The notes under the pieces were generated by a model that saw only the letters and a program-made list of their open reading frames with translations, was not told where the DNA came from and did no database searches. Positions 51,819 through 62,700 of a DNA stretch of 64,000 bases are shown in pieces. The DNA is from DASYDU01 sp050248495 (GTDB lineage Bacteria > Planctomycetota > Planctomycetia > Pirellulales > Lacipirellulaceae). How positions within the stretch are numbered: position 1 is the first letter of the stretch; each line of letters begins with the position of its first letter. The stretch is from assembly GCA_050248495.1 (NCBI GenBank), contig JBFWSG010000013.1:56171-120170 (forward strand), given 5' to 3'. A program made the translations under genes and the position numbers.

Positions 51819-52664
51819 ATGGAACAGCAGCACACCGCCGAAGCCAATCGCCAGGCGATCCTCAATTCGCCCAGTTATCGGCTTGCCGAATACGATTTCG
51901 ATTTCCTCAAGCGAGATGACATCCGCCACGTCCGGATGACGCTCGAGCTCTTGAAGACCGAGACGCTGCTCCGCGACAACAACGTAAAGGCGACGGTCGT
52001 CGTCTTCGGCAGCGCCCGCATCGTGCCGCAGGACGTCGCCGAGCTGCGGCTCCGCGAGGCGCGCGAAGTGGCGAAGCAGAAACCGCGCGACGCCCATGCC
52101 AAACGGGCCGTCGAACGAGCCGAGCAAGTTGTCCTCAAGAGCCGCTTCTACGAAGAGGCCCGCCAGTTCGGCCGGCTCGTCTCGACCGTCTGCCAGATCG
52201 AAGCCCGCAACGATTTCGTGATCGCCACCGGCGGCGGCCCCGGGATCATGGAAGCCGCCAACCGCGGCGCGTTCGAGATCGGCGCCAAGAGCGTCGGTTT
52301 CAACATCGACTTGCCGCACGAGCAGGAGCCCAACCCTTACATCACGCCCGATCTCTGCTTTCGCTTCCACTACTTCGCCATTCGCAAATTCCATTTCATC
52401 CTGCGGGCCAAGGCGCTGGTGATCTTTCCCGGCGGCTTCGGCACGCTCGACGAGCTGTTCGACACGCTCTGCCTCCGTCAGACCCGCCGCATGCAGGCGA
52501 TCCCGATCATCCTTTACGGCCGCGAGTATTGGGAATCGATCCTCAACTTCCCTAAAATGGCGGACGAAGGCGTGATCGACGACGACGACCTGAAATTAAT
52601 TTCCTGGGCCGAGTCCCCCGAAGAAGCCTGGAAAATCATCGCCGACTTCCACGGCGTGAAATGA
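51819..52664 (+). CDS. LOG-family (TIGR00730) nucleotide phosphoribohydrolase-like protein
   Basis: The 281-residue protein has a helical head, then the Rossmann core with VVVFGSARIVPQD, VIATGGGPGIMEAANRGAFE and VIFPGGFGTLDELFDTLCLRQ, the family PGGxGTxxE motif. Homologues cleave cytokinin riboside monophosphates or nucleoside monophosphates at the N-glycosidic bond. An insertion of about 60 residues between the first strand and the GGG loop (REVAKQKPRDAHAKRAVERA) sets this group apart. The start codon follows the repeat element without an obvious ribosome site. The gene is 51 bp before the SDR. Confidence 0.9.
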   Translation: MEQQHTAEANRQAILNSPSYRLAEYDFDFLKRDDIRHVRMTLELLKTETLLRDNNVKATVVVFGSARIVPQDVAELRLREAREVAKQKPRDAHAKRAVERAEQVVLKSRFYEEARQFGRLVSTVCQIEARNDFVIATGGGPGIMEAANRGAFEIGAKSVGFNIDLPHEQEPNPYITPDLCFRFHYFAIRKFHFILRAKALVIFPGGFGTLDELFDTLCLRQTRRMQAIPIILYGREYWESILNFPKMADEGVIDDDDLKLISWAESPEEAWKIIADFHGVK

Positions 52665-52715
52665 TTCCCATTTAGCGGCGTCGCTTGCGACGCGCGTGCC
52701 TTGGTAGAACGCACG

Positions 52716-53465
52716 ATGTCCAAGCCTGCTGACCAACCCGCAGCCCTCGTCACCGGCGGCGCCGCACGCGTCGGCGCGGTGATCGTGCGCACGCTCGCTG
52801 CCGCCGGTTACCGCGTCGCGATCCACGCCAACACCTCGCTCGACGTCGCCAGCAAGCTCGCCAGTGAGCTCAACGCCGCCGGCCACGAGGCAGCCGCCTT
52901 CGGCGCCGACCTCCGCGACGAAGACGCCACGCGAGCGATGATCGACCGCGCCCGCCGCCACTTCGGCCGCCTCGATCTCCTGGTAAATAACGCTGCCGCC
53001 TGGTCCCCCACGCCTCTCGAAACCACCATGGCCGACGACCTCCGCCGCTTCTTCGAGATCAACACCGTCAGCACATTCATCTGCTCTCAGCACGCGGGAC
53101 AGATCATGGCCGGGCAAGCCAGCGGCGGCGCGATCGTTAACATCGGCGACTGGGCCGTCGCGCGCCCCTACCGCGACTACGCCGCCTACTTCGCCTCGAA
53201 GGGCTCGATCCCCACGCTCACACGGACCTTTGCCGTGGAACTCGCGCCGCGGGTCCGCGTCAACGCCGTGCTGCCGGGCCCCGTGCTGATGCCTGAAGAG
53301 TTGCCGCCGCAGGTCCGCGAGCGCGCCGTGAAGGGCACGCTGCTACAGCGTGCCGGCCGCCCCGAGAATGTCGCCGATGCCGTGCTGTTTTTCGCCCGCA
53401 ACGACTTTATCACCGGCGTTTGCCTGCCGGTGGACGGTGGTCGCACGATTGGCCAAACCAGTTGA
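52716..53465 (+). CDS. SDR oxidoreductase of pteridine reductase (PTR1/FolM) type
   Basis: ALVTGGAARVG is the NADP-binding loop and the sequence follows classical SDRs to the end (VNNAAAWSP, NAVLPGPVLMPEELP, DFITGVCLPVDGG). In the catalytic centre the usual Ser is absent; NIGDWAVARPYRDYAAYFASK places Asp, Tyr and Lys with 13 residues between Asp and Tyr, the same spacing and identity as the Asp-Tyr-Lys site of pteridine reductase. It probably reduces a dihydropterin or dihydrofolate in the cytoplasm. The ATG at 52701 adds five residues; MSKPADQ is preferred. Confidence 0.82.
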   Translation: MSKPADQPAALVTGGAARVGAVIVRTLAAAGYRVAIHANTSLDVASKLASELNAAGHEAAAFGADLRDEDATRAMIDRARRHFGRLDLLVNNAAAWSPTPLETTMADDLRRFFEINTVSTFICSQHAGQIMAGQASGGAIVNIGDWAVARPYRDYAAYFASKGSIPTLTRTFAVELAPRVRVNAVLPGPVLMPEELPPQVRERAVKGTLLQRAGRPENVADAVLFFARNDFITGVCLPVDGGRTIGQTS

Positions 53466-53774
53466 CCCCCGCCACCGTAAGAGTGAGTGATAGCAACTTG
53501 TCACGTTTTGGCGAGCTGCGGCCCGACGGGCTCGTTGGACATCCTTTCGCGCCCCCAAAAACAGGCGAATTGTCGCATTACAGCGGCCGTTGCTTGCTTC
53601 GCCGGGTCGGACCGCCATAATACTGTCACTCAGGAACAACCCCCCGAGGCAGATTTTGCCTCAGAACGGACTCGAAACAAGCCGGCATTTCGGCTAAAAG
53701 CGTCGCTCGCGCTCGGGCGGCGCGCCAGGCGGTGCCTCCCAGTTGGACCGCCGCGATTCATTCAAACAAAGGAC
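53466..53774. other. intergenic, promoter region of the TlpA-like gene
   Basis: I see no gene here. A small hairpin GAGGCA/TGCCTC around 53647-53663 lies midway; there is no T-run after it. The region presumably carries the promoter of the thiol-oxidoreductase gene. Confidence 0.35.
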
Positions 53775-55055
53775 ATGGCGATGAGCATTTCGCGTTCGAG
53801 TCTCGTCCGGTGGACACTGTGTGTGACGATTACTCTTTCGGCCCTCGCGTTCCAATCGCTGCGCGCCGCGGAGCCTGCCAACAGCAAGGCAGCTGACGAC
53901 GGCACGGCGGACGTTGTCGTCTCCGACAACGAATTCAAAGTCCCCGAGGGCGACGCCACGAAGCTGCTCGCGTTCGTTGAGAAGATCGCCAATCCGCAAC
54001 AGCAATTCACGTCCGAAGTCGAGCTGCAGCAATACCTCGACGGCGTGTCGACCGCCATCAGCGAAGCGACCGACAAGGTGCTCGCCGGCCAGGCCACCGA
54101 TCGTCAGCTGATCGACGCGATCGAATGGAAGATCGAATCGCTCCGCATCCGCCAGAAGCTCGGCGAGACCGATTCCGACAAGAAGACCGATGAATTTCTC
54201 GCCAGCCTGAAGTTTGATTCGCGCCCGGCCGTCCAGGACGCGATCAAGCAGATCGAAGCCAACCGCGCCGCGATGCAGCAGCAGATGGAGCTGATGGCCA
54301 AGCTCCGCCAGTGGCCGCGCCTCGACGCCGCTCAGCGTCAGGAAACGACCGACTGGCTGATCAACGCGATCAAGTCGGGCCCGCCTTCCGGCGCCCAGGC
54401 CGGCATGCTCACGATGTTTGTCGACACGCTTTCCGGCACGCCCGACAGCGCGCTCGCCAAGAAGGCGCTCGGCGAATTGCTGCCCGTGTTTAGCGCCAGC
54501 GACGACCCCAGCATCCAGCAGCGCCTGCCGCTGTTGGAAGGCATCAACCGCCGTCTGAATCTGGTCGGCAACAAGATGGAGCTTGAGGGCACGTTCCTCG
54601 ACGGCACGAAGCTCGATTGGGCTGCCTACGAAGGCAAAGTCGTGCTGGTGGACTTCTGGGCTACCTGGTGTGGTCCCTGCCGCGCCGAAGTTCCCAACGT
54701 GCTCGAAAACTACCTCAAGTACCACGACAAGGGCTTCGACGTCATCGGCATCTCGCTCGACGATAAGCGCAGCGACGCCGAGGATTACGTCAAACAGACG
54801 AACATCCCCTGGGCCTCGCTGTTCGAAGAGAACACCGGCGAGACCGGCTGGCAGAATCCGATGGCCCTCAAGTACGGCATCACCGGCATCCCGACGGCGA
54901 TCCTCATCGACCAGAAGGGCAACGTCGTGAGCCTCCAGGCCCGCGGCCCGCGCTTGGGCGCGCTCTTGGAGAAGCTGCTCGGCAAAACGGGCGAAGAGGC
55001 AGCCGCCGTCGAGGTCTCGGATCAGTCGGAGCATACCGCTCAGACCGCGCGCTAA
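53775..55055 (+). CDS. exported TlpA/ResA-like thiol-disulfide oxidoreductase
   Basis: From MAMSISRSSLVRWTLCVTIT a signal peptide precedes a 240-residue helical domain (EKIANPQQQFTSEVELQQYL, QIEANRAAMQQQMELMAKL). The C-terminal thioredoxin fold has the redox pair Cys299-Cys302 in FWATWCGPCRAEVP, GFDVIGISLDDKRSDAEDYV and the cis-Pro GITGIPTAILID. It should reduce or shuffle disulfides outside the cytoplasm, for example in cytochrome c maturation. Planctomycetes carry many redoxins with this helical N-terminal module. It ends 24 bp before the transporter gene, perhaps one unit. Confidence 0.9.
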   Translation: MAMSISRSSLVRWTLCVTITLSALAFQSLRAAEPANSKAADDGTADVVVSDNEFKVPEGDATKLLAFVEKIANPQQQFTSEVELQQYLDGVSTAISEATDKVLAGQATDRQLIDAIEWKIESLRIRQKLGETDSDKKTDEFLASLKFDSRPAVQDAIKQIEANRAAMQQQMELMAKLRQWPRLDAAQRQETTDWLINAIKSGPPSGAQAGMLTMFVDTLSGTPDSALAKKALGELLPVFSASDDPSIQQRLPLLEGINRRLNLVGNKMELEGTFLDGTKLDWAAYEGKVVLVDFWATWCGPCRAEVPNVLENYLKYHDKGFDVIGISLDDKRSDAEDYVKQTNIPWASLFEENTGETGWQNPMALKYGITGIPTAILIDQKGNVVSLQARGPRLGALLEKLLGKTGEEAAAVEVSDQSEHTAQTAR

Positions 55056-55079
55056 ATCTCGGCTCGATTCGCCATCGCC

Positions 55080-56588
55080 GTGGCTCAAAATCCGATCACC
55101 ATTCCCGAGCCCACCGGCGTGCTTGCCGAGCCCTGGTCGCTCGGCAAGTTGTTTCGGCTTAGCGCGCTCTTTGGCCCCGCCGCGATCCTGGCCTCCGTCT
55201 CGATCGGCGCCGGCGAAACGATCGTCGTCGTGCAAACCGGCTCCTGGGCCGGCTATCAGCTGCTGTGGCTCGTGGTCGCCAGCGTGGTGACCAAGGGCAT
55301 CTGCGTCACGTATCTTCTTGGCCGCTACACTGCAGTCAGCGGCGAAGCGATTGGGCGGCGACTGGTGTGCGTGCCCGGTCCGCGCGGCTGGCTGCTACTG
55401 GCGATTATCTTCCTCGAGCTTGCGGCGGCCGGGCCCCTTTGGGCCGCGATCGCCCGGCCGAGCGGCGAACTGATTCACTATGTCATCGGCCAGGCGTGCC
55501 TCGCCGAGGGAAGCGACGCCGCCGCGTTCGCGTCCCACGCCGACACCTGGAAAGCCCTCTTCGGCACGGCGTTCATCCTGGCCGCGCTGTTGCTCGGCCT
55601 CGGCCAGTCCTTCGCCAGCCTAGAAAAACAGCAAATCGCGATCTGCATCGTTCTGGTGCTGGGCACGATCGCCGGCACGCTGATGGTCCGCCCCGATTTC
55701 GCCGCGGCGCTCGTTGGTTCGCTGAGCTTCGGTCATCTGCCGCGCGAAGTGCCCGCCTGGGCGCCGACGGCGGCGCGCGACCACTGGCTGCTCACGCTCA
55801 CCACCACCTTCGGCTACGTTGGCGGTTCGGTGATGACGTACATCGCGTATGCCAACTTCGTCGGCGTCCACCGCTGGGGTCTGTGCAGCCATCCCGAGAT
55901 CGACGCAATCCGCGACCGCGCCGCCACGGGTAGCCCGCGCGACTATCTTCCGAACGACCCTGTGGAAGCCGGCCGCCTGCACCGGCTGCTGTTGCCGCTG
56001 AAGTGCGACGCCGGCATGGGCGCGTTCGTGTTGTGGGTCGTCAGCGCTTCGTTCATGATCGCCGGCGCCGCGGTCCTCTTGCCGCGACTCGCTAGCGGCG
56101 AGCTCGGCTCGATCTTCGACGGCTGGAGCCTGCTCACCGATCAGGGCCACATTTGGCGAAGCATCCATCCGAGCCTGGTTTGGGTCTATTACGTGTGCGT
56201 CGTCGCCGCGCTGTGGGGTACGGTGCAGTCGTATCCGCAAATCTACACCAGCGTGACGCACGATTTCCTCAGCGCCATCTGGCCCGAACGACATTTCTCT
56301 ATCGCGCGCCTCCGCGCGCTGATCGCGCTCTATGTGTTCGCCGTTGCCGTGCCGCTCGTCTGGATCGACGTCACCTTCACAACGCTCACCGGGATCGTAT
56401 CCTTCCTTGCCACGGGCGGGGGTGTGGCGCTGGCCATGATCTCCGCCGTCTATTTGGACCGCCAGCTGCCCCCCCTCTATCGCACGCGGCGCTGGTTCTT
56501 CGTCCTGTGCGTGTTCTCTGCGATCACCCTCACGGTGATCAGTGGAATCAGCGGCTGGGGAGTCTGGCAACAAATTAATTCTCGTTGA
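55080..56588 (+). CDS. Nramp-related metal transporter lacking the DPGN motif
   Basis: The 502-residue protein (GTG start, 11 hydrophobic segments by eye) aligns with the Nramp/SLC11 fold: LSALFGPAAILASVSIGAGE, ATTTFGYVGGSVMTYIAYANFVGVHR, FAVAVPLVWIDVTFTTL. Canonical manganese/iron transporters have DPGN in helix 1 and MPH in helix 6. Here the helix 1 site reads GAGE (IGAGETIVV) and helix 6 lacks MPH, so the metal specificity must differ. Related GSGE-type proteins are widely annotated Nramp family. The ion is not predictable; magnesium-like substrates are known for some divergent relatives. Confidence 0.8.
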   Translation: MAQNPITIPEPTGVLAEPWSLGKLFRLSALFGPAAILASVSIGAGETIVVVQTGSWAGYQLLWLVVASVVTKGICVTYLLGRYTAVSGEAIGRRLVCVPGPRGWLLLAIIFLELAAAGPLWAAIARPSGELIHYVIGQACLAEGSDAAAFASHADTWKALFGTAFILAALLLGLGQSFASLEKQQIAICIVLVLGTIAGTLMVRPDFAAALVGSLSFGHLPREVPAWAPTAARDHWLLTLTTTFGYVGGSVMTYIAYANFVGVHRWGLCSHPEIDAIRDRAATGSPRDYLPNDPVEAGRLHRLLLPLKCDAGMGAFVLWVVSASFMIAGAAVLLPRLASGELGSIFDGWSLLTDQGHIWRSIHPSLVWVYYVCVVAALWGTVQSYPQIYTSVTHDFLSAIWPERHFSIARLRALIALYVFAVAVPLVWIDVTFTTLTGIVSFLATGGGVALAMISAVYLDRQLPPLYRTRRWFFVLCVFSAITLTVISGISGWGVWQQINSR

Positions 56589-56761
56589 AAAGCTGGCAAG
56601 CCGCTGTTTCCGCTCGTATCATGACAGGGTTTGGCGGCATCGGGATGGCGCTCGCCCCAGCGCCCAAAAAATTCTCTGCCGCCATCTGTCCGCTGTCTGC
56701 GCCGGCGGCAATTAGGGTGCGAGGGGGCTCTGCAACCGGTAAAAGAATTTGAAGGGGCAGC

Positions 56762-59700
56762 ATGACTTCAAGCCCAGTTCGCCTCACTGCTCGGCGGTGG
56801 GGGACCGCTCGCCGCGCGCGGAAAGCAAGCATCTTTCAGAGCGACCTCGCCGCCGGTTCACGCCGCTTTCTGGCGTTCGAGACGCTCGAAGAACGGGCGA
56901 TGCTCAGCGTCGCTCAGGATCTGCAAAACGCGATCGGGCCGTATCAATCGGCCATCAACACGTCGCTCGACGACGCCACCAGCCTGCCCCTCATTGGCCA
57001 CCAGCTCGACAGCCTGCAGGACATCAGCACGCTGCTCGAGACCACGCTGGACGATCTGCAGCAGGCCACGCAGGGCCTCGCCAACGGGCACCACCAGATC
57101 GCCATCGCGCTCCCCACGATTTCGCACACCTTCACGTTCGACTTGGGGCTCGACGCGCTGCTGCAGGTGAGCACCTCGGGTGGCGTCGCCGGCTCGATTA
57201 CGCCGACGCTCAACATCGCTTTCGATGTCTCCGGCACCTCCGCGACGCTGGATGTCGCCCACACGAATCTGGACCTCGGTTTCGGCCTGACGCTGCCCGG
57301 TTTTCAGGCCACGATGTCGTTCAACGGTCTGCTCTACACGCACGCGGTCGACCAGGGCTCCAATTTTTCGGGCCATCTTCTGTTTGGTTTTGATTCGGGC
57401 GGCGGAGTCGCGCCCCAATTCTCCGGCGACGCCCACATCCGGCTCGGGCTGACGCTGAGCTTTGTCGATCCGTCGCTCGGCGCTTCGTTCAATCCAACGT
57501 TCCGCACCGATTTTCAGCTCGACTGGGGCCTCGACACCACGAGCAACCAGCTGAAGATTCCTCAGATCGCGCTCAAGAACTTTTCGCTCGACGTCGACAG
57601 CTTCACGCACAACTTTCTGGGCGACATCGTCACAACCGTCCAGAAATACACCAAGCCGCTGCAGCCGTTCATCGACACCTTCGAAACGCCGGTGCCGATC
57701 CTCAGCGCGTTCGACAGCAGCCAGACGATCGGCGACCTCCTGCTCGAGGGAGCCGGCCTCTCACCGGACCTGCAAGACCGCTTCGAGCTGATGGTCAAGG
57801 TCATCAAGGCCGTCAACACGTTCGATCTCTCGGGCTCGACCGGCGGCGCCGCGGTCAATTTCGGCGATATCAATCTGACGGGCCTGTCGGTCACCGGCGA
57901 CGGAGAACTCGGCGATCTGTTCGGCTTCGACACGAGCCAGCTGCAGAACGCGATTCAGCAAATCATCGATTCCCCGGCGCTGCAGGATTTGCAGGACACG
58001 CTCGAAGACGTGGCCAACTACGCCGGCGTCAACGCGCAGGCCGGCTTCCAGTTCCCGGTGCTCGAGGATCCCGGCCCCGTGATCGGCGGCATTCTCACCG
58101 GCCAGGCCCGCGACATGTTCACCTTTACGACCGGCCGCGAGCATTTCGAGCTGGCGCCGAGCATCGGCTTCGGCATCCCGGATTTGTTCGGCGTGTTTCT
58201 CACCGCGGGAATCACGTTGGACGCCAATTTCTCAGTCGGCTACGACACGGCCGGGCTGATCAAGCTCTTCCAAGACCCGCTCCACAAGCCGGAGGATTTG
58301 CTGCACGGCTTTTACTTCGACAACAGCATCGACACCTCGGGTCCGCCGATTCCGAATGTGGCTTCGCCGCGCAAGACGGCTTTCTACCTCGAAGGCTTCG
58401 CCGAGATTTCGGCATCGGCCGTGGTCACGGTCTCGGGCGGCATCCATGCAAATGTCTCGATCGAGCTGGTGAATCAGGACAATTCGTCCCATGTCTACCT
58501 CGATACGATGCTGCAAAACATCGGCAGCCCCGCCAACGTGTTCAACGCTTCGGGCAAGCTCTACGCCTCGGCGTCGATCGAGCTGACGATCCCGAATCCT
58601 GTCGGCCCGAACATCACCCTCTTTAGCTACGAATTGGCTCACCAGACACTGCTCGATTACGATCCGCTGCCACCCGCGAGCGAGACAAAGCCGCTGGTGG
58701 TGATTGACGTCACCAACGAGCACACGCTGCGGCTCAAAACCGCCCAGATGTCCACGGTCGGCCAGGTGACTGTCCAGCCCTTCCACAACATGTCCGTCCT
58801 GATCGCCGGTCAGACGGTGGTGGCCGACGGAATCCGCGTCGATTACGCAGGTGAGATCGATCTGTACATCGAGCGGAAGAACGACTTCACAACGAACTAC
58901 TACAACCTGGTCGGACTCGATGGGCCCGCCCCAGACGGCGTGTCGATCCACATCATCGATCCCTTCCGCGTCTTTGCGGACGAAGGCGCGCCCGATCCGA
59001 AACCGCCGCAGACTACTCCGGGAGTGATATTCGTCGGCGGCAGGAACGTGACCTACGACTATTCCGAAGCCGGCAACGGAACCCATGCGACGGTGCTCTT
59101 GGCCGGCGGCTACGGGTCGACGACGCTCACCGGCGGCACGATGGAGTTTGGCAATTTCATTCCCGCTGCTCGACTGGATCAGGCCAAGCAGCACTTCGGC
59201 GACGTGTCGGGTTACGATCCCACGGGCCAGACGATGATCAATTCGCAGATCGACGCGGCCGTCGCGCCCGCCGATCCCACCGGCATCATCGGCTCGACGA
59301 TGACCGCCAGCCACGGCGGCCTGATGCTCGGCGGCCCGGGAAGTAACAGCTTCTTTGCCACCGGCCCCGGCGCCTACGAGATGATCGGCGGTGCCTGGTT
59401 TAACACCTTCAGCATCAGCCCGTCATTCGGCGGCGTCCCGGCCACCTATCAAATCGACGGAGGACCCTATGGCCAAAGCCAGCTCGTCGTCCGTGTGCCG
59501 GCGGGCGATACCGCCGACTTCGAGAATGGCACCGTACCCGACAAATACGATCCGAGTACGGTGGCGCTTGATATCTTCAGCAATGCCGGACTGTTCGCGA
59601 CCGCGCATGGCATCAAATCCGTGAATGCCGTCGGTGCGCCGGGATCGACCGTAGTCTTCGGCGATACGTCACTCCTCAATATCGATTTCAAGGTCACCGG

Positions 59701-62700
59701 CGCCGCCAAATTGAAGTTTGGAGGTACTGCGGCTGCCGACGATTTCGACATCACCGCCACGGGTAACTTCTTTAGCACCGCATTTCGGCGCGGTGTGCCG
59801 CTGCTCGTGGCAATCGACTATACCCGCGGGCAATTGGAGATGCAGCCGGACTGGTACGTCGACTTCGTGGAACTGTCGAACAATCTGGTCGCAACGCCGT
59901 TCGCTCATTATCACTTCGAGAACATTTCCTCGGGTACGTACATACCCGTGCAAGATTATGCGGAGGCATATTTCGGCGGCCCTATCTATAGCGTCGCGCG
60001 AGTGTTTGGCACCAATGGACATTCGCAAACGATCACCTTTCAGAGCGATAACACGAAAAGCTCCTCCATTACGCTCGACGGCGGCGGCAGCAGCGATACC
60101 TACAGCGTCGAAGAGGGCGTGGGCACGTTCCTCGACGTCGAGGTGCAGGATTCAGGCCTCAGCTCGCAAAACAATTTGCAGGTTGGCTTCCACGACAATA
60201 CGTTGATCGCGACGAAGGCCACGCTTTCCGATGGTTTACTCGAACTCGAGTACTATACGCCGCTGGTGGAATTCTTCTTTTCGCAGGCCGGCTTTTATTC
60301 CCAGCACTTCTACACATCGTCCGCGGCGTACGCTCCGAAAGTTTTGTTCAGCGCAAATACCTTGCTGACATTCGCCACCAGCTCAGGCTGGGGCGACATC
60401 GTCGTCGATCGACACACACCGACCAACAATGCAACGATCCTGTTCGACAACGTCGTCATCACTCCCACCGGACCCGGGGGACCTGACAATCCAGCCAACC
60501 CGCGCGGCTGGCCGCCAGGATTCAGTTTCAACTACCAATACATCTACGGCAGGTTCAACCTCAATATTTATTGGGCTTTGTCACAGCCGGCCTCGCACCC
60601 GGTGATAATCAATGGCGGCGGCTCTCCGCAGCCTCCCGACCATGCCGTAGGTGGGAACCCAACTGTCGACGTGCAAGCCAATGCTGGCAGCCTGACGATT
60701 GATGGCCTCAACCCACAGCGTTCCGTGTTGGTCAACATACAGGGGAATACGGGCACAATCGACGTGCAAGTGTCGCGAGACTTCACAGGCGACGTCGACA
60801 CGTTCAATGTTTTCGGCAACTCGGGTGTGCTGAATTTCGACTACGCGACGACCTTTCCCACGAATCATCTCATCGCAATTACACATCGCATCAACGTGCT
60901 GGCGAACTCGGGCACGATCAATTCGACCGATTCTGTTATCAACGCGTATACCGGCCTCAACACTTCGACATTCAGCGCCCAAATCAACGTCGGTACCGAC
61001 GGCGCTGGCGGGGTCCAAGACCTGAGCAACGTGCATGGAACAATCAACTTGCTCGGCGAAAATGCTTACCAAAGCCTTAATATCGACGACCGCAGCCGGG
61101 CCGGAACTTCGCCGAGTTGGCGGATCGACAGCACGCAGACGCGGATTGGCGATCTTGCGATCAATTACGGTCTGTTTGGCGTTGAATTTCAGGCATTTTG
61201 GAAAGCCGGCACGGCCATAACTTATCGCGACAATGCGCAGTTTTGGTTCAAGAATTTTAATGGCTTCGACACATACCCGAATTTCCCGCTCGACTGGAAC
61301 CCGGGGTCCCTGCTCCAAAACTCCGATGGTGAGAGCGTCGCGTTAAACCTATCGGATTACCTCGGCGCCCATCCGCCTGGGACGACGACTTATTCTGCGA
61401 CCGATCTGCCGCCGGGGTTGTCAATCGACACCGCCACCGGAATCGTTTCCGGCACGGTCCCCTACGGCGGCTATGCAGGCTCGCCGTACGCCACGCTGCT
61501 TTCGGCAACCAACGGTTTATACACCCGAGAGTGGACGATCGAATGGGACTTCATCAGCGCGATCTACATCTATCCGTCCTTCTATAGTGGTGTCGGCGCG
61601 GTCAGCGTCGATGAGAACTCCTACGTACGCTTCGACCCAATTTCCGTGAGTGACTTTTTGAATCGAACGCCCGTGGTGACCGTCACGGGCTTACCTGCCG
61701 GTCTCACGTTCAATCCAGACACCCTCGTGATCAGTGGCACCGTACCGGCCGGCGCATCGACGCACGGACCCTATGAAGTTCATATTCATGCCGATGATGG
61801 GCTCGAAACCAACGATGTCGTGATCCCGATGGTTGTTTCGGGAATTCAGCTCGCTGCCGTGCCCTTCGTGAGGCTCAACCACGACGGTGACGCGGTCGAC
61901 TTCAACCTCAACGCAACCACCACCTCCGGCGGCACGCTCAGCTATTCCGCTATCGACCTCCCGCCGGGCATCTCGCTCAACACCGCCACCGGCCAAATCA
62001 CGGGCACCCTCCCCGCCAATGCCAGCGCGGTGCCCCGTCGCTACGCCACCGTCATGTTCGACGATGGCTACTCCACCAAATCCATCGGCCTCATCTGGAC
62101 GGTGCTGCAAACAGGCGTCAGCGACACGGTCACCATCCTGCCCATCGGCCCACAGTCCAACCAGGTCGGCGATTTCGTCAATTTTTCGGCGCAAACGAGC
62201 TCGACTCATTCGTTACCGCTGCAATTCTTCGTCGAGGGTGGGCCGGTGGGAGTGCCATTCGGTTTCGCGCCCGAATTCTATTTCAACGGTTACAATTACG
62301 GCGGCTTCTCCGGCGAGATTCCCCTCATTTCCGCGCAGGGCTCGCCATACCACGTCACGATCACGGCGACCAACGGGTTGAATTCCACCTCTGTCAGCTT
62401 CGATTGGCAAATCACCGGCCCGCAGCCGCCGGAGCTGCCCGGCGATTTCGACGGCACCGGCACCGTCGACGAAGGCGACTACGACATCTGGCGCGGCAGC
62501 TTCGGCCAGAACGTGATGCCGTACACTTCCGGCGACGGCAACGGAGATGGCCGGATTGATGTCGCCGACTACACCGTGTGGCGCGACCACTTGGGACAAA
62601 TATCCGGAGCCGGCAGCGGCGCGGGCGCTGCGGCGCTCGAATCTGCATTCGCCGCGACGGAAGGCGTGGACGATGGCGCTGAAGTTACGCTTGATGCCGC

